The position numbers and the translations under genes were made by a program. Under the pieces are notes generated by a model. That model saw only the letters and a list, made by a program, of their open reading frames with translations, was not told the DNA's origin and searched no databases. Of a DNA stretch of 64,000 nucleotides, positions 28,249-36,967 are shown one piece after another; the first letter of the stretch is position 1; each line of letters begins with the position of its first letter. The stretch covers positions 155,475 to 219,474 of the forward strand of contig CABQAQ010000003.1 of the NCBI GenBank assembly GCA_902462155.1, in the 5' to 3' direction. The DNA comes from an uncultured bacterium. Lineage in GTDB: Bacteria > Cyanobacteriota > Vampirovibrionia > Gastranaerophilales > Gastranaerophilaceae.

Positions 28249-29239
28249 TATAACATTAATAAATGGAGATGGAATAGGTCCGGAAATAACTGATGCAGTA
28301 GTCAATATTTTAAAGGCTGCAGGGGTAGATATTAACTGGGATTTACAAACAGCAGGTGAGGATGTAATAGAAAAAGAAGGTAGTCCGCTACCTAATCGAG
28401 TGATTGAATCAATAAAGAAGAATAAAGTCGCATTAAAAGCTCCAGTAACGACTCCAATAGGCAAAGGTTTTAGAAGTGTAAATGTTCAATTAAGAAAAGA
28501 ATTAGATTTGTATGCAAGTGTAAGACCGGCTGAAAATTTGCCTGGAATAAAGACCAAATTTGAGAATGTAGATATAGTGGTATTTCGTGAAAATACAGAA
28601 GATCTATACGCTGGAATCGAAAGAAAAATAGATGAAGATACTTGTGAATCAATAAAGATAATTACAAGGAAAGCTTCATTGAGAATAGCAAAATATGCAT
28701 TTGAATATGGAGTAAAAAATAATAGAAAACTTGTAACAGCAGTATCAAAAGCAAATATTTGCAAATTAACAGACGGATTATTCTTAGAAGCAGCTAGAGA
28801 AGTAGCTAAAAACTACCCACAAATAGAGTATAAAGAAATACTTGTTGATAATTTATGTATGCAACTAGTTCAGAATCCTGAGAAATTTGATTTATTATTA
28901 TTACCAAATCTATATGGAGATATAGTATCAGATTTAACAGCAGGGCTAACTGGAGGCTTAGGAGTAGCAGCAGGCGCAAATATAGGAGAACATTATGCTG
29001 TATTTGAGGCGGTACATGGAAGTGCACCGGATATTAAAGGTCAGAATAAAGCAAATCCTACAGCTTTGTTGAGAAGTGCTATATTAATGCTTAATTATCT
29101 TAATGAAGATAAAATAGCTAAGAATATACAGAATGCTTTATTTAAAGTGTTTCAAGAAGGGGAATTTTTAACAGCTGATTTAGGTGGTAAAGCATCTACA
29201 CAAGAATTTACAGAAGCTATTATTAAACATTTGAAATAG
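28226..29239 (+). CDS. NAD-dependent isocitrate dehydrogenase (IDH/IMDH family)
   Basis: This 337-residue beta-decarboxylating dehydrogenase has Ser84-x-Asn86-x3-Arg90 (SVNVQLRK), Arg100, Arg121 and Tyr128 (RENTEDLYAGIE). The Ser-x-Asn pair and NTE motif are marks of isocitrate dehydrogenase; isopropylmalate dehydrogenases have other residues there. The NAD site shows HGSAPDI. It would make 2-oxoglutarate, CO2 and NADH. An in-frame TTG at 28241 would leave a shorter overlap with the preceding gene; the start is uncertain. Confidence 0.82.
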   Translation: MGILSLYNITLINGDGIGPEITDAVVNILKAAGVDINWDLQTAGEDVIEKEGSPLPNRVIESIKKNKVALKAPVTTPIGKGFRSVNVQLRKELDLYASVRPAENLPGIKTKFENVDIVVFRENTEDLYAGIERKIDEDTCESIKIITRKASLRIAKYAFEYGVKNNRKLVTAVSKANICKLTDGLFLEAAREVAKNYPQIEYKEILVDNLCMQLVQNPEKFDLLLLPNLYGDIVSDLTAGLTGGLGVAAGANIGEHYAVFEAVHGSAPDIKGQNKANPTALLRSAILMLNYLNEDKIAKNIQNALFKVFQEGEFLTADLGGKASTQEFTEAIIKHLK

Positions 29240-29277
29240 ATTTTATAATATTTTTATTTAGTGTTTACTAATAATAC

Positions 29278-29334
29278 AAAAGCTTTTTAAGTATATATTA
29301 GAATTGTTAATATATCTTAATAAAGCTTTTTTTT
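29278..29334 (+). terminator. Rho-independent terminator of the aconitase-IDH operon
   Basis: A long stem of about 20 pairs (AAAAGCTTT...TATATTA against TAATATA...AAAGCTTTT) ends in a run of T residues, 40 bases after the dehydrogenase stop. Confidence 0.8.
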
Positions 29335-29407
29335 AGAACAATTTTTAAAGTATATACTTTTTATATAATATATGAATTAGGTTTTGAAAAAGAAAGAGAA
29401 ATTACAG

Positions 29408-30823
29408 ATGTCGAATCAATTTGCATTAACTGGAAGATGTGGATCAGGTATTCAAGAATTATCAAGAAGACTAGCAGAGAGCTCAAGTAGTTATAAAAAA
29501 GAAGGTGTTAAACAAGAAACCGCTAAACAAGAAACCGCTAAGCAAGAAGCCGTTAAACAAGAAGCTGTTAAACAAGAAACCGCTAAACAAGAAACCGTTA
29601 AGGCAACACCGTTAGTAAGAATATTTACAGATTTTGATGGTACATTAAATCCTATTAGTAGAAAAATAGATAAGCAAAGTCATTTCAAAGCAGTAGAAGC
29701 TATGAAAAGAGAATCAGAAGGTTTATTGGAATTGAACATTACAACTGGTCGAATTGAAAAGGCAGCAGAAATGATAATAAGGGGCGTAGGTAATCGTGAA
29801 TCTGAGATCCCTGCAGAATTTGTAAGAAATGGATTGATTGATAATATAATAGCTTGTGATGGAGGTTTTGCATTTAAAGTAGATAATGAAGAAATGCGTT
29901 TAGTATATAACGATGAAATGAATCAAGAAACTTCTAGTTTTATAGAAGAAAAAAGTAATTATACTAAAGCAGAAGTAGAAAACATAATAGATAGTAAATC
30001 AAGAGAAACATTAAAAGAAACAAAGAAATATTATGACTCAAAAAATCAAAGATTTATATTGACATATAAGACGGAAGCAGCTTCTATAAATGCAAAAAAT
30101 AGTATTGAAGGCGAACTACAGGCTAGAGGTATAAAAGCTAAAACGACCTTAGGGAATGTAACCGATACGCAAAGTTATTTTAAAGGTCATGTAAGAAATC
30201 AATATTTAAACCAAGGTATTAGCACAGCATCATTGCAAGCATATTTTAATAAGTATTTTTATATTAAACCATTAACAGAAGAAGAAATATTTGATAAGGT
30301 AAATCTTGCTCAAGAGGAGAATGTATTGCAGATAATACCTGATGTAAGAGATTTTACAACGAATAAGCATATTCAAGTAATGCAAGGTATTGAACAAGCT
30401 AAAAAAGAAGGTGGATTAGTAATTGCAATGGGGAATGATGTAAATGATTTCACAATGTTAAATCCGCTTACGTATGTATTGCCAGCAGGTATGAAATTGC
30501 CTGATAATGAGAAGGATGCTTGTAAATTACTGAGAGAAAATCCTCAATTGAAGGATGATATAGAGGCATTACCATTAAGACTATCATTAATAGGTAAAGA
30601 GATGAAAGACAATGGGCCTGAGATGTATAAAATGTTTAAATTCTTTGCTCAAGAATTTCCGGATCAATTTATAATGACAGACGAATATAACTATGATAAC
30701 CATGATAACGATTATTATACAAACGTGGTAAAAAAATCTATTTATAGTTATGGGATGAAAAATTTAGATTTTATGGGATGTCTAGCAGGAACTCCTAGTT
30801 TTTGGAATTATGTATTGTCATAG
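29408..30823 (+). CDS. HAD-superfamily protein with N-terminal KQE repeats
   Basis: After a 35-residue N-terminus come six five-residue repeats (VKQET/AKQEA) and then a HAD domain: motif I FTDFDGTLNP, motif II in LNITTGR, and the Mg site in MGNDVNDFTML. The cap and C-terminal parts parallel the protein at 12463. The ATG at 29408 is preferred to a TTG 24 bases upstream, as AAAGAGAAA sits suitably before it. The repeat is encoded by nearly identical 15-base units, so its number may vary. The substrate is unknown; there is no signal peptide. Confidence 0.65.
   Translation: MSNQFALTGRCGSGIQELSRRLAESSSSYKKEGVKQETAKQETAKQEAVKQEAVKQETAKQETVKATPLVRIFTDFDGTLNPISRKIDKQSHFKAVEAMKRESEGLLELNITTGRIEKAAEMIIRGVGNRESEIPAEFVRNGLIDNIIACDGGFAFKVDNEEMRLVYNDEMNQETSSFIEEKSNYTKAEVENIIDSKSRETLKETKKYYDSKNQRFILTYKTEAASINAKNSIEGELQARGIKAKTTLGNVTDTQSYFKGHVRNQYLNQGISTASLQAYFNKYFYIKPLTEEEIFDKVNLAQEENVLQIIPDVRDFTTNKHIQVMQGIEQAKKEGGLVIAMGNDVNDFTMLNPLTYVLPAGMKLPDNEKDACKLLRENPQLKDDIEALPLRLSLIGKEMKDNGPEMYKMFKFFAQEFPDQFIMTDEYNYDNHDNDYYTNVVKKSIYSYGMKNLDFMGCLAGTPSFWNYVLS
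29507..29596 (+). repeat. Six tandem 15-base coding repeats
   Basis: The unit is GTT/GCT-AAA-CAA-GAA-ACC, encoding V/A-K-Q-E-T/A. The copies differ by one to three bases, mostly at the first and last codon, pointing to recent slippage or unequal exchange in frame. Confidence 0.9.
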
Positions 30824-30861
30824 GAAAATGCTTAGAAATTAAAGGAAAATTTAAAAGATAA

Positions 30862-32319
30862 TTAGCCGAAAGTTTTAAAAGATGTTTCAACGTTTTTTTG
30901 AATAACTTTTTGAACAGCATCCATTTCTGTTTGAATAGCATTATGTTCAGTGTCTAATTGTTTTAATCTTAATTCCAGAGTTCTATCTTGGGCTTGTAAA
31001 ATTTCAGTTTTATTATTGATATCTTGAATGGTTTGCTCATAGACCATTTTTGCATAATTGTAATTAAGCATAGCTTGATCATAGGCATCATCATCTTTTA
31101 CGCTATTTATAGTTAACTGATAAGTAATACCATTGTTGCCATCATCAATAGTAATAGTACTATATCTTCCTGTAGAGCTATCTTGTCCAACATAAGCTCT
31201 ATATGTTTCAGTAACTGTTTTATCAATATAGTCTGTGTAATAAGTCTGTAATTTATTAGTTTGAGCATACTCTAAAGTTTTATAACGTTGTAGATCAGAG
31301 TCGCTTATATAATAGGTATTCTTGCCATAGGTATAAGAGTAGAATATTGAATCATTTTGTAAAGAGTTACTATATGTACTTTTAATTTTTTCAATAGCTA
31401 GTAAATCAGTATCATTAGCTGGATAGATATTACCGGGGATAGTAATATCTATTTTTGTGCCATTTGAATTATAATATTCTAAATTAGAGTTATTGTCATT
31501 TGCTTTAAAGACATTAGAACTAGATTCAGTCATAATTAAAGTAGAATTATCTAAAGAGTAAACATTGCCTAAAGAATCAACAATCTGAGTAATATTACCG
31601 GAAGAATCAACAGAGAAAGTATTGCCATTTAAATATTGTTGATCAGAAATAGTAAGATCATTGTTATTTTTATCTTTAGCAATTATTTTATTAGAAGCGG
31701 AATCGAAATAGAAATAATTTCCATTGGAATCAGTCATAGTGAGTCCATTAGTATTATCTACAGTAGTTTTATTAGTTTTATCACTTATAGTGCCAGAAGT
31801 AATAGAGATAACACCATTAGCATCAGAGGAGATTTTATTACCGCTTGAATTAGTAAATGATTCATTTTTATTAATAATATGAGAAGAAGTGTATGTAATT
31901 TTTTTAAGTTCTGTTCTGCCCCCGTTAAAGCTAAGGATATAAGGATAGTTAGGATTAGAAGCGGCTTCAGGATTTTCACTAATAGATGCACCGTAGATAA
32001 TATTCAAATTTGAAGCAGTATACTCTTTAGTAGCATACTCACAGGTAATATTATAAGGGTAAGCGCCACTGGAAGCAGTAGGTTGTATGTCAGTAATTGT
32101 ATGTTGAACATCGCCCATATTAAAAGTATAAACACTATTAGTATAATCATTAACATTAGGAGCAGTAGGGACTTGCAAGCCAAGTGATTGATTAAAAAGT
32201 GCTGAAGTCTGATTAGCAAGCGAAGTTCTTTGTTGGTTAATTTGCTGACCTTCATATTCACTATTAGATTTTCTGGCTGTTAAGGCTAAGAATCTAGCCT
32301 GAGAAGCTGCCATTCCCAT
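30862..32319 (-). CDS. Large protein with helical ends and Asn/Ser-rich core
   Basis: The protein has 485 residues. The N-terminal 50 residues (MGMAASQARFLALTARKSN) form a helix with regular Gln/Ala heptads. The middle is beta-rich with repeating TDSNGNYFYF / VDSSGNITQIV / SLGNVYSL units. The last 75 residues are a coiled coil ending in SFKTFG. Helical termini around a beta core are the plan of flagellar axial proteins, but I see no family motif, so this is only a shape resemblance. There is no signal peptide. It stands alone, convergent with the KQE-repeat gene. Confidence 0.55.
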   Translation of the reverse strand: MGMAASQARFLALTARKSNSEYEGQQINQQRTSLANQTSALFNQSLGLQVPTAPNVNDYTNSVYTFNMGDVQHTITDIQPTASSGAYPYNITCEYATKEYTASNLNIIYGASISENPEAASNPNYPYILSFNGGRTELKKITYTSSHIINKNESFTNSSGNKISSDANGVISITSGTISDKTNKTTVDNTNGLTMTDSNGNYFYFDSASNKIIAKDKNNNDLTISDQQYLNGNTFSVDSSGNITQIVDSLGNVYSLDNSTLIMTESSSNVFKANDNNSNLEYYNSNGTKIDITIPGNIYPANDTDLLAIEKIKSTYSNSLQNDSIFYSYTYGKNTYYISDSDLQRYKTLEYAQTNKLQTYYTDYIDKTVTETYRAYVGQDSSTGRYSTITIDDGNNGITYQLTINSVKDDDAYDQAMLNYNYAKMVYEQTIQDINNKTEILQAQDRTLELRLKQLDTEHNAIQTEMDAVQKVIQKNVETSFKTFG

Positions 32320-32492
32320 AAAAATACATTCCTTGTTAGATTTTTAAAGAAATAAACGAAAAAATAAATTAGAACTTTGAAATTAAAAATAAAAATCATA
32401 TAAACAGATGAATAATAATAGATAGAATAATCCGGATAATATTTATTATTGTTTAAGACATAAGTATAAAATATAAAGAGTAATAAGATATA

Positions 32493-32521
32493 TTGATTTT
32501 TAAGTATGTTAATAGGATAAT
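32493..32521 (+). promoter_or_regulatory. Sigma-70-like promoter of hydCBA
   Basis: TTGATT and GATAAT are separated by 17 bases, about 80 bases before the hydC start. The likely transcription start lies at about 32528. Confidence 0.5.
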
Positions 32522-32535
32522 GTAATAGGATATTA

Positions 32536-32553
32536 TTGTGAAAATTATCACGA
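32536..32553. promoter_or_regulatory. Rex-like operator upstream of hydCBA
   Basis: The 18-base element TTGTGAAAATTATCACGA agrees at 14 of 18 positions with the Rex consensus TTGTGAAATATTTCACAA. It sits just downstream of the predicted transcription start, where a bound Rex dimer would block transcription until NADH accumulates. Regulation is inferred; no rex gene lies in the window. Confidence 0.5.
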
Positions 32554-32600
32554 AAAGTGAAAGAAAGTAATTATTTGAAGCTAGTAAAAAGGAGAGCGAA

Positions 32601-33095
32601 ATGACATTGACCCGTGATTCGATCAACTATAAAAAAGTTGATGAAATTATCGCAAGTTATGATGCTAAAAAATCTAATTTGATTGCGATACTTCAGAAAG
32701 TCCAAGAAGAATTTAGATTCTTACCTTTGGATATTATGACATATATAGGAACAAAAATTAAAGGATTAAGTCCTGCTACTGTATATGGAGTTGCAACTTT
32801 TTATTCTCAATTTTCTCTAGAGCCAAGAGGAAAATATGAAATAAAAGTATGTGATGGGACAGCTTGTCACGTACGTGGATCTATGCCGGTATTAAATTCG
32901 CTTTTAAATAGATTTAAGTTATCAGAAGGAAAGTATACAACAGAAGATGGTTTGTTTTCAGTAGAAACTGTAAGTTGTCTTGGTGCTTGCGGCTTAGCTC
33001 CTGTAGTTGTTATTAATGGGAAAGTTTATCCTCAAATGACAGCAGATGCTATAAAAATTGTGATAGATACTATTTTAGAAAATGAGGACAAATAA
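32601..33095 (+). CDS. hydC: Electron-bifurcating [FeFe]-hydrogenase subunit HydC (NuoE-like)
   Basis: This 164-residue thioredoxin-like [2Fe-2S] protein, homologous to NuoE, has its cluster ligands at Cys84, Cys89, Cys126 and Cys130 (CDGTACH and CLGAC). The helical N-terminal domain is intact. Ahead of NuoF-like and HydA genes it is the small subunit of the trimeric enzyme that couples NADH and reduced ferredoxin to H2. An AAGGAGAG binding site precedes the ATG. Confidence 0.93.
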   Translation: MTLTRDSINYKKVDEIIASYDAKKSNLIAILQKVQEEFRFLPLDIMTYIGTKIKGLSPATVYGVATFYSQFSLEPRGKYEIKVCDGTACHVRGSMPVLNSLLNRFKLSEGKYTTEDGLFSVETVSCLGACGLAPVVVINGKVYPQMTADAIKIVIDTILENEDK

Positions 33096-33097
33096 GA

Positions 33098-34960
33098 ATG
33101 GTAAAATTAAGTATGAAAATATCTATAGAAGAAGAGCAAAAAAAAGCAAAAGAATATATAAAGTCGCAAGGTTTAAGAGTGCTTGTATGCGCTGGAACAG
33201 GTTGTATGGCTAACGGGTCCTTAGAGGTAATAGAAAAGTTTAAGGATTTGGGAGTTAATGTAAATATATTAACAGATCACGATAAAATGACAATTGTACC
33301 TACAGGTTGTCACGGTTTCTGTGAGCAAGGTGTGTTAGTCATTATTCCAGACTTGCATTGTACCTATGTAAAAGTGAAACCAACTGATGTAGAAGAAATA
33401 GTAGAAAATCATATAAAAAATGGTAAACCTGTAGAAAGGTTATTATATACAGATCCAAAGACAAACGAAAAAGTAAAAAAGAATGATGATATAGAATTTT
33501 ATGCGAAACAGACAAGGACTGCATTAGCAAATTGTGGCCATATCAATCCGGAATGTTTGAAGGAATCAATATCCGTAAGAGGTTATGAGGCATTATATAA
33601 AGTAATAGAAGAAAATAATCCGGAAGGAGTAATAGAAACAATAGAGAAATCAGGATTAAGAGGCCGAGGAGGCGGGGGGTTCCCAACAGGAAGGAAATGG
33701 AGATTTACAGCAGCTAATCGTGGTGGAAAGAGTTATGTAGTATGTAACGGAGATGAAGGGGATCCCGGAGCTTTTATGGATCGTAGTATAATGGAAGGTG
33801 ATCCACATAAATTACTTGAAGGAATGGCAATAGCTGGTTTTGCTATTGGAGCAGATGAGGCATATATTTATGTTAGAGCAGAATACCCATTAGCTATTAA
33901 AAGGTTAAAAACGGCTATAAAAGAAGCAGAAGAAAATGGATATCTTGGTAAAAATATAATGGGTTCAGAATTTAATTTTGATATTCATATAAAAGAAGGA
34001 GCCGGAGCTTTTGTTTGTGGAGAAGAAACAGCATTAATAGCATCAATTGAAGGCGAAAGAGGTATGCCAAGACCAAAACCTCCATTTCCTGCTAATAAAG
34101 GATTATTTGGGCGACCTACATTGATTAATAATGTAGAAACTTTAGCTAATGTACCGGTTATTGTTCTGAATGGGGCTGATTGGTTTAGCTCAATGGGAAC
34201 AGATAAATCCAAAGGGACAAAGACTTTTGCTTTAACAGGAGAGGTAAATAACACAGGATTAATAGAAGTACCAATGGGTACAACATTAAGAGAAATTGTT
34301 TTTGGCTTAGGTGGTGGAATCCGAAACGGTAAAAAATTCAAAGCAGTGCAAATAGGCGGCCCGTCAGGCGGATGTTTAACAGAAGAACATCTGGATTTAC
34401 CTATGGACTATGATAATCTTATAAAAGCAGGTGCAATGGTAGGATCAGGTGGTCTTGTGGTAATGAACGAAGATACTTGTATAGTTGAAGTTGCAAGATT
34501 TTTTATGAATTTTACTCAACATGAGAGTTGTGGCAAATGCGTACCTTGTCGAGAAGGTACTAAAAATATGTTGAAAATACTAGAAAAAATAGTAAGAGGC
34601 GAAGGCGAAATGAAAGATCTTGATACCTTAGAGGAGTTAGCCTTAGCTGTTAAAGACGGATCTTTATGCGGTTTAGGAAAAACAGCACCAAATCCGGTAT
34701 TATCAACATTAAAATATTTTAGAGATGAGTATGTAGCACACATAAAAGAAAAGCGTTGTCCTGCAAATGTATGTAGTTCGTTAAAAAGGTTTGAAATTGA
34801 TGAATCATTATGCAGAGGTTGTACAAAATGTGCAAGAACTTGTCCTGTAGGGGCAATTGAAGGTAGTGTCAAAAATCCGCATAAGATTGATCAAAAGAAA
34901 TGTATCAAATGCTCAGCTTGTATAAGTTCGTGTCCATTTAAGGCTATTAAGCAGTTATAA
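33098..34960 (+). CDS. hydB: Electron-bifurcating [FeFe]-hydrogenase subunit HydB (NuoF-like)
   Basis: At 620 residues it has the full HydB layout: an N-terminal thioredoxin-like [2Fe-2S] domain (about 25-110), the FMN/NADH domain with GLRGRGGGGFPTG and CGEETALI, an SLBB domain, the NuoF-type [4Fe-4S] site ESCGKCVPCREGT, and a C-terminal two-cluster ferredoxin domain (CRGCTKCARTCP, CIKCSACISSCP). FMN here is the presumed site of electron bifurcation. It starts two bases after hydC. Confidence 0.95.
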   Translation: MVKLSMKISIEEEQKKAKEYIKSQGLRVLVCAGTGCMANGSLEVIEKFKDLGVNVNILTDHDKMTIVPTGCHGFCEQGVLVIIPDLHCTYVKVKPTDVEEIVENHIKNGKPVERLLYTDPKTNEKVKKNDDIEFYAKQTRTALANCGHINPECLKESISVRGYEALYKVIEENNPEGVIETIEKSGLRGRGGGGFPTGRKWRFTAANRGGKSYVVCNGDEGDPGAFMDRSIMEGDPHKLLEGMAIAGFAIGADEAYIYVRAEYPLAIKRLKTAIKEAEENGYLGKNIMGSEFNFDIHIKEGAGAFVCGEETALIASIEGERGMPRPKPPFPANKGLFGRPTLINNVETLANVPVIVLNGADWFSSMGTDKSKGTKTFALTGEVNNTGLIEVPMGTTLREIVFGLGGGIRNGKKFKAVQIGGPSGGCLTEEHLDLPMDYDNLIKAGAMVGSGGLVVMNEDTCIVEVARFFMNFTQHESCGKCVPCREGTKNMLKILEKIVRGEGEMKDLDTLEELALAVKDGSLCGLGKTAPNPVLSTLKYFRDEYVAHIKEKRCPANVCSSLKRFEIDESLCRGCTKCARTCPVGAIEGSVKNPHKIDQKKCIKCSACISSCPFKAIKQL

Positions 34961-35009
34961 ATATAAATTAAATTAAAGTTGAAATAAAAAAGATAAGGAA
35001 AGATATATT

Positions 35010-36761
35010 ATGTCAAATACTTTATTTATAAATGGCAAAGAGGTAGAATATACAAATGAGCCTAATTTGCTAGAAATAATCAGAAAAAACGGTTTTAATG
35101 TTCCTACATTTTGTTATAGACCTGATTTAACTCAATTTGGAGCTTGTCGTATGTGTGTTGTAGAAATAGAAGGTCGGGGTATACAATCATCTTGTACGAT
35201 GCCTCCTGAACCGGGGTTAAAAATACATACAAATACTTTAAGGACAAGGCGAATTAGAAAAACTGTTCTTGAATTATTATTAGCTAACCACGACAGAGAA
35301 TGTACAACTTGTGAAAAATCTGGTAATTGTGAATTACAGCAATATGCCCAAGAATATGGAATTACAGATTTAAAATATTATCAAAAGAAAAAAGATAATT
35401 ATTTGCCTATAGATGATAATAATCCATCAATAGTAAGAGATCCAAATAAATGTATATTATGTGGGGCTTGTGTAAGAGCTTGCCAAGAATTCCAAGGACA
35501 AGGGGTTTTAGGATTTGCAAATAGAGGGTCAAAAACTTTAGTTCAGCCTATGTCTGGTAAAAATTTGAATGAGGTTGATTGTGTATATTGTGGTCAATGT
35601 CAAGCTGTATGTCCAACTGGGGCTTTAACTATAAAATCAGATATAAATAATGTATGGAATTTGATTGTAGAGCCACAAATAAAAGTTGTAGCTCAGATAG
35701 CTCCGGCTGTAAGAGTTGCTTTAGCAGAAATGTTTTCTTTAGAACCAGGATTTAATTCTATAGGACTTATTAACTCTGCATTAAAAGAAATTGGGTTTGA
35801 TCTTGTCTTTGATACAAATTTTTCTGCTGATTTAACTATAATGGAAGAGGGTACAGAGTTTCTTAATAGAGTAAAAAATGGTGAAAATTTGCCATTATTT
35901 ACATCGTGTTGTCCTGCTTGGGTAAAATATTTAGAGCAATCTCATCCTGAGATGTTGAATCATTTATCTACATGTAAATCACCGCAATCTATGTTATCAT
36001 CTATATTAAAAGAGTTATTACCAAAGTATTATGAAGGTTATAATTCTGATAATCTTAAGGTTGTATCTATTATGCCTTGTACTGCAAAAAAATATGAAGC
36101 TAAACGCAAAGAGCTTTCTAGGGATGGGAAAATAGATACTGATTATGTATTAACAACACAAGAGTTAGGTAAAATGATAAGAAGTGCCGGTATAGATTTT
36201 AAATCATTAGAACCTAAAAAAGCAGATACTCCTTTTGGAGAATATTCAGGAGCTGGTACTATTTTTGGCGCTTCAGGTGGTGTTGCGGAAGCTGCTGTAA
36301 GAACAGCTTATGAAATAGCTACAGGTAAATCATTGTCTAGTGTTGATTTTAAGGAATTAAGAGGTGTTAATAATCGTTCACGAGATGTTGAAATTGATTT
36401 AGGTGGTACAAAGATTATTATTAGAGTTGTTTCTACTTTAAAAGAAGCAGAAAAGTCATTGTTAGAAATAAAAGAAGGTAAAGCAAAGTTTCAACTGCTA
36501 GAAGTAATGGCTTGTCCCGGTGGCTGTATTAATGGAGGTGGACAACCTCGTAGTTGTGATGATTCTTCTATTAAAGAGAAAAGGGCTTTAGGATTATACA
36601 AAGAAGATTCAGAATTATGTTTTAGAAAATCTCACGATAATCCTGAAATTAAAAAATTATATTCAGAATTTCTTGAAGAACCTAATTCTCATAAAGCTCA
36701 CCAACTATTGCACACTTATTATGAAGATAAATTTAAAGGATCTTATAAAGATCTCAATTAA
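35010..36761 (+). CDS. hydA: [FeFe]-hydrogenase catalytic subunit HydA
   Basis: The protein has 583 residues with the accessory clusters in order: [2Fe-2S] (Cys35, 46, 49, 62), a His-ligated [4Fe-4S] (His94, Cys98, 101, 107) and two ferredoxin-type [4Fe-4S] (from Cys148 and Cys191). The H-cluster domain has all three signatures: FTSCCPAW (Cys300/301), MPCTAKKYE (Cys357) and ACPGGCINGGGQP (Cys502, Cys506). This is the group A3 (bifurcating) plan when joined with HydB and HydC. The maturases HydEFG are not in this window. The enzyme is oxygen-sensitive, so the host is an anaerobe. Confidence 0.96.
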   Translation: MSNTLFINGKEVEYTNEPNLLEIIRKNGFNVPTFCYRPDLTQFGACRMCVVEIEGRGIQSSCTMPPEPGLKIHTNTLRTRRIRKTVLELLLANHDRECTTCEKSGNCELQQYAQEYGITDLKYYQKKKDNYLPIDDNNPSIVRDPNKCILCGACVRACQEFQGQGVLGFANRGSKTLVQPMSGKNLNEVDCVYCGQCQAVCPTGALTIKSDINNVWNLIVEPQIKVVAQIAPAVRVALAEMFSLEPGFNSIGLINSALKEIGFDLVFDTNFSADLTIMEEGTEFLNRVKNGENLPLFTSCCPAWVKYLEQSHPEMLNHLSTCKSPQSMLSSILKELLPKYYEGYNSDNLKVVSIMPCTAKKYEAKRKELSRDGKIDTDYVLTTQELGKMIRSAGIDFKSLEPKKADTPFGEYSGAGTIFGASGGVAEAAVRTAYEIATGKSLSSVDFKELRGVNNRSRDVEIDLGGTKIIIRVVSTLKEAEKSLLEIKEGKAKFQLLEVMACPGGCINGGGQPRSCDDSSIKEKRALGLYKEDSELCFRKSHDNPEIKKLYSEFLEEPNSHKAHQLLHTYYEDKFKGSYKDLN

Positions 36762-36788
36762 TTGACTTTATAGTTTTTTATAATATAA

Positions 36789-36819
36789 AAAGGGCATTTC
36801 TTTATTGAAATGTCTTTTT
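36789..36819 (+). terminator. Terminator of hydCBA
   Basis: GGGCATTTC pairs with GAAATGTCT (two G-T pairs) across a six-base loop and is followed by a run of T, 28 bases after the hydA stop. Confidence 0.7.
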
Positions 36820-36908
36820 TATTTAATCAACTATATTTTTTATAATTTAAGAATAAATGTGGGAATTAAAAATATTATACAAAGATAAAAGAGATTTTAT
36901 TAAGTTAT

Positions 36909-36947
36909 AAAAAATGGTAACAATATTATAACTTGTTACCATTTTTT
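36909..36947. terminator. Bidirectional terminator before tpiA 3' end
   Basis: A perfect 15-bp stem (AAAAAATGGTAACAA against TTGTTACCATTTTTT) encloses nine bases, with T runs in both directions. It mainly serves tpiA, whose stop lies 21 bases away. Confidence 0.8.
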
Positions 36948-36967
36948 TATTTTTATTAATCAAATTA

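Noticed and set aside
26493..29239. A leucine biosynthesis leuCDB operon
   Set aside because: The specificity residues of the small subunit and the dehydrogenase point to citrate/isocitrate chemistry instead.
29507..29596. Short tandem repeats as a CRISPR array
   Set aside because: Units are 15 bases without spacers, in frame inside a gene; they code for a KQE peptide repeat.
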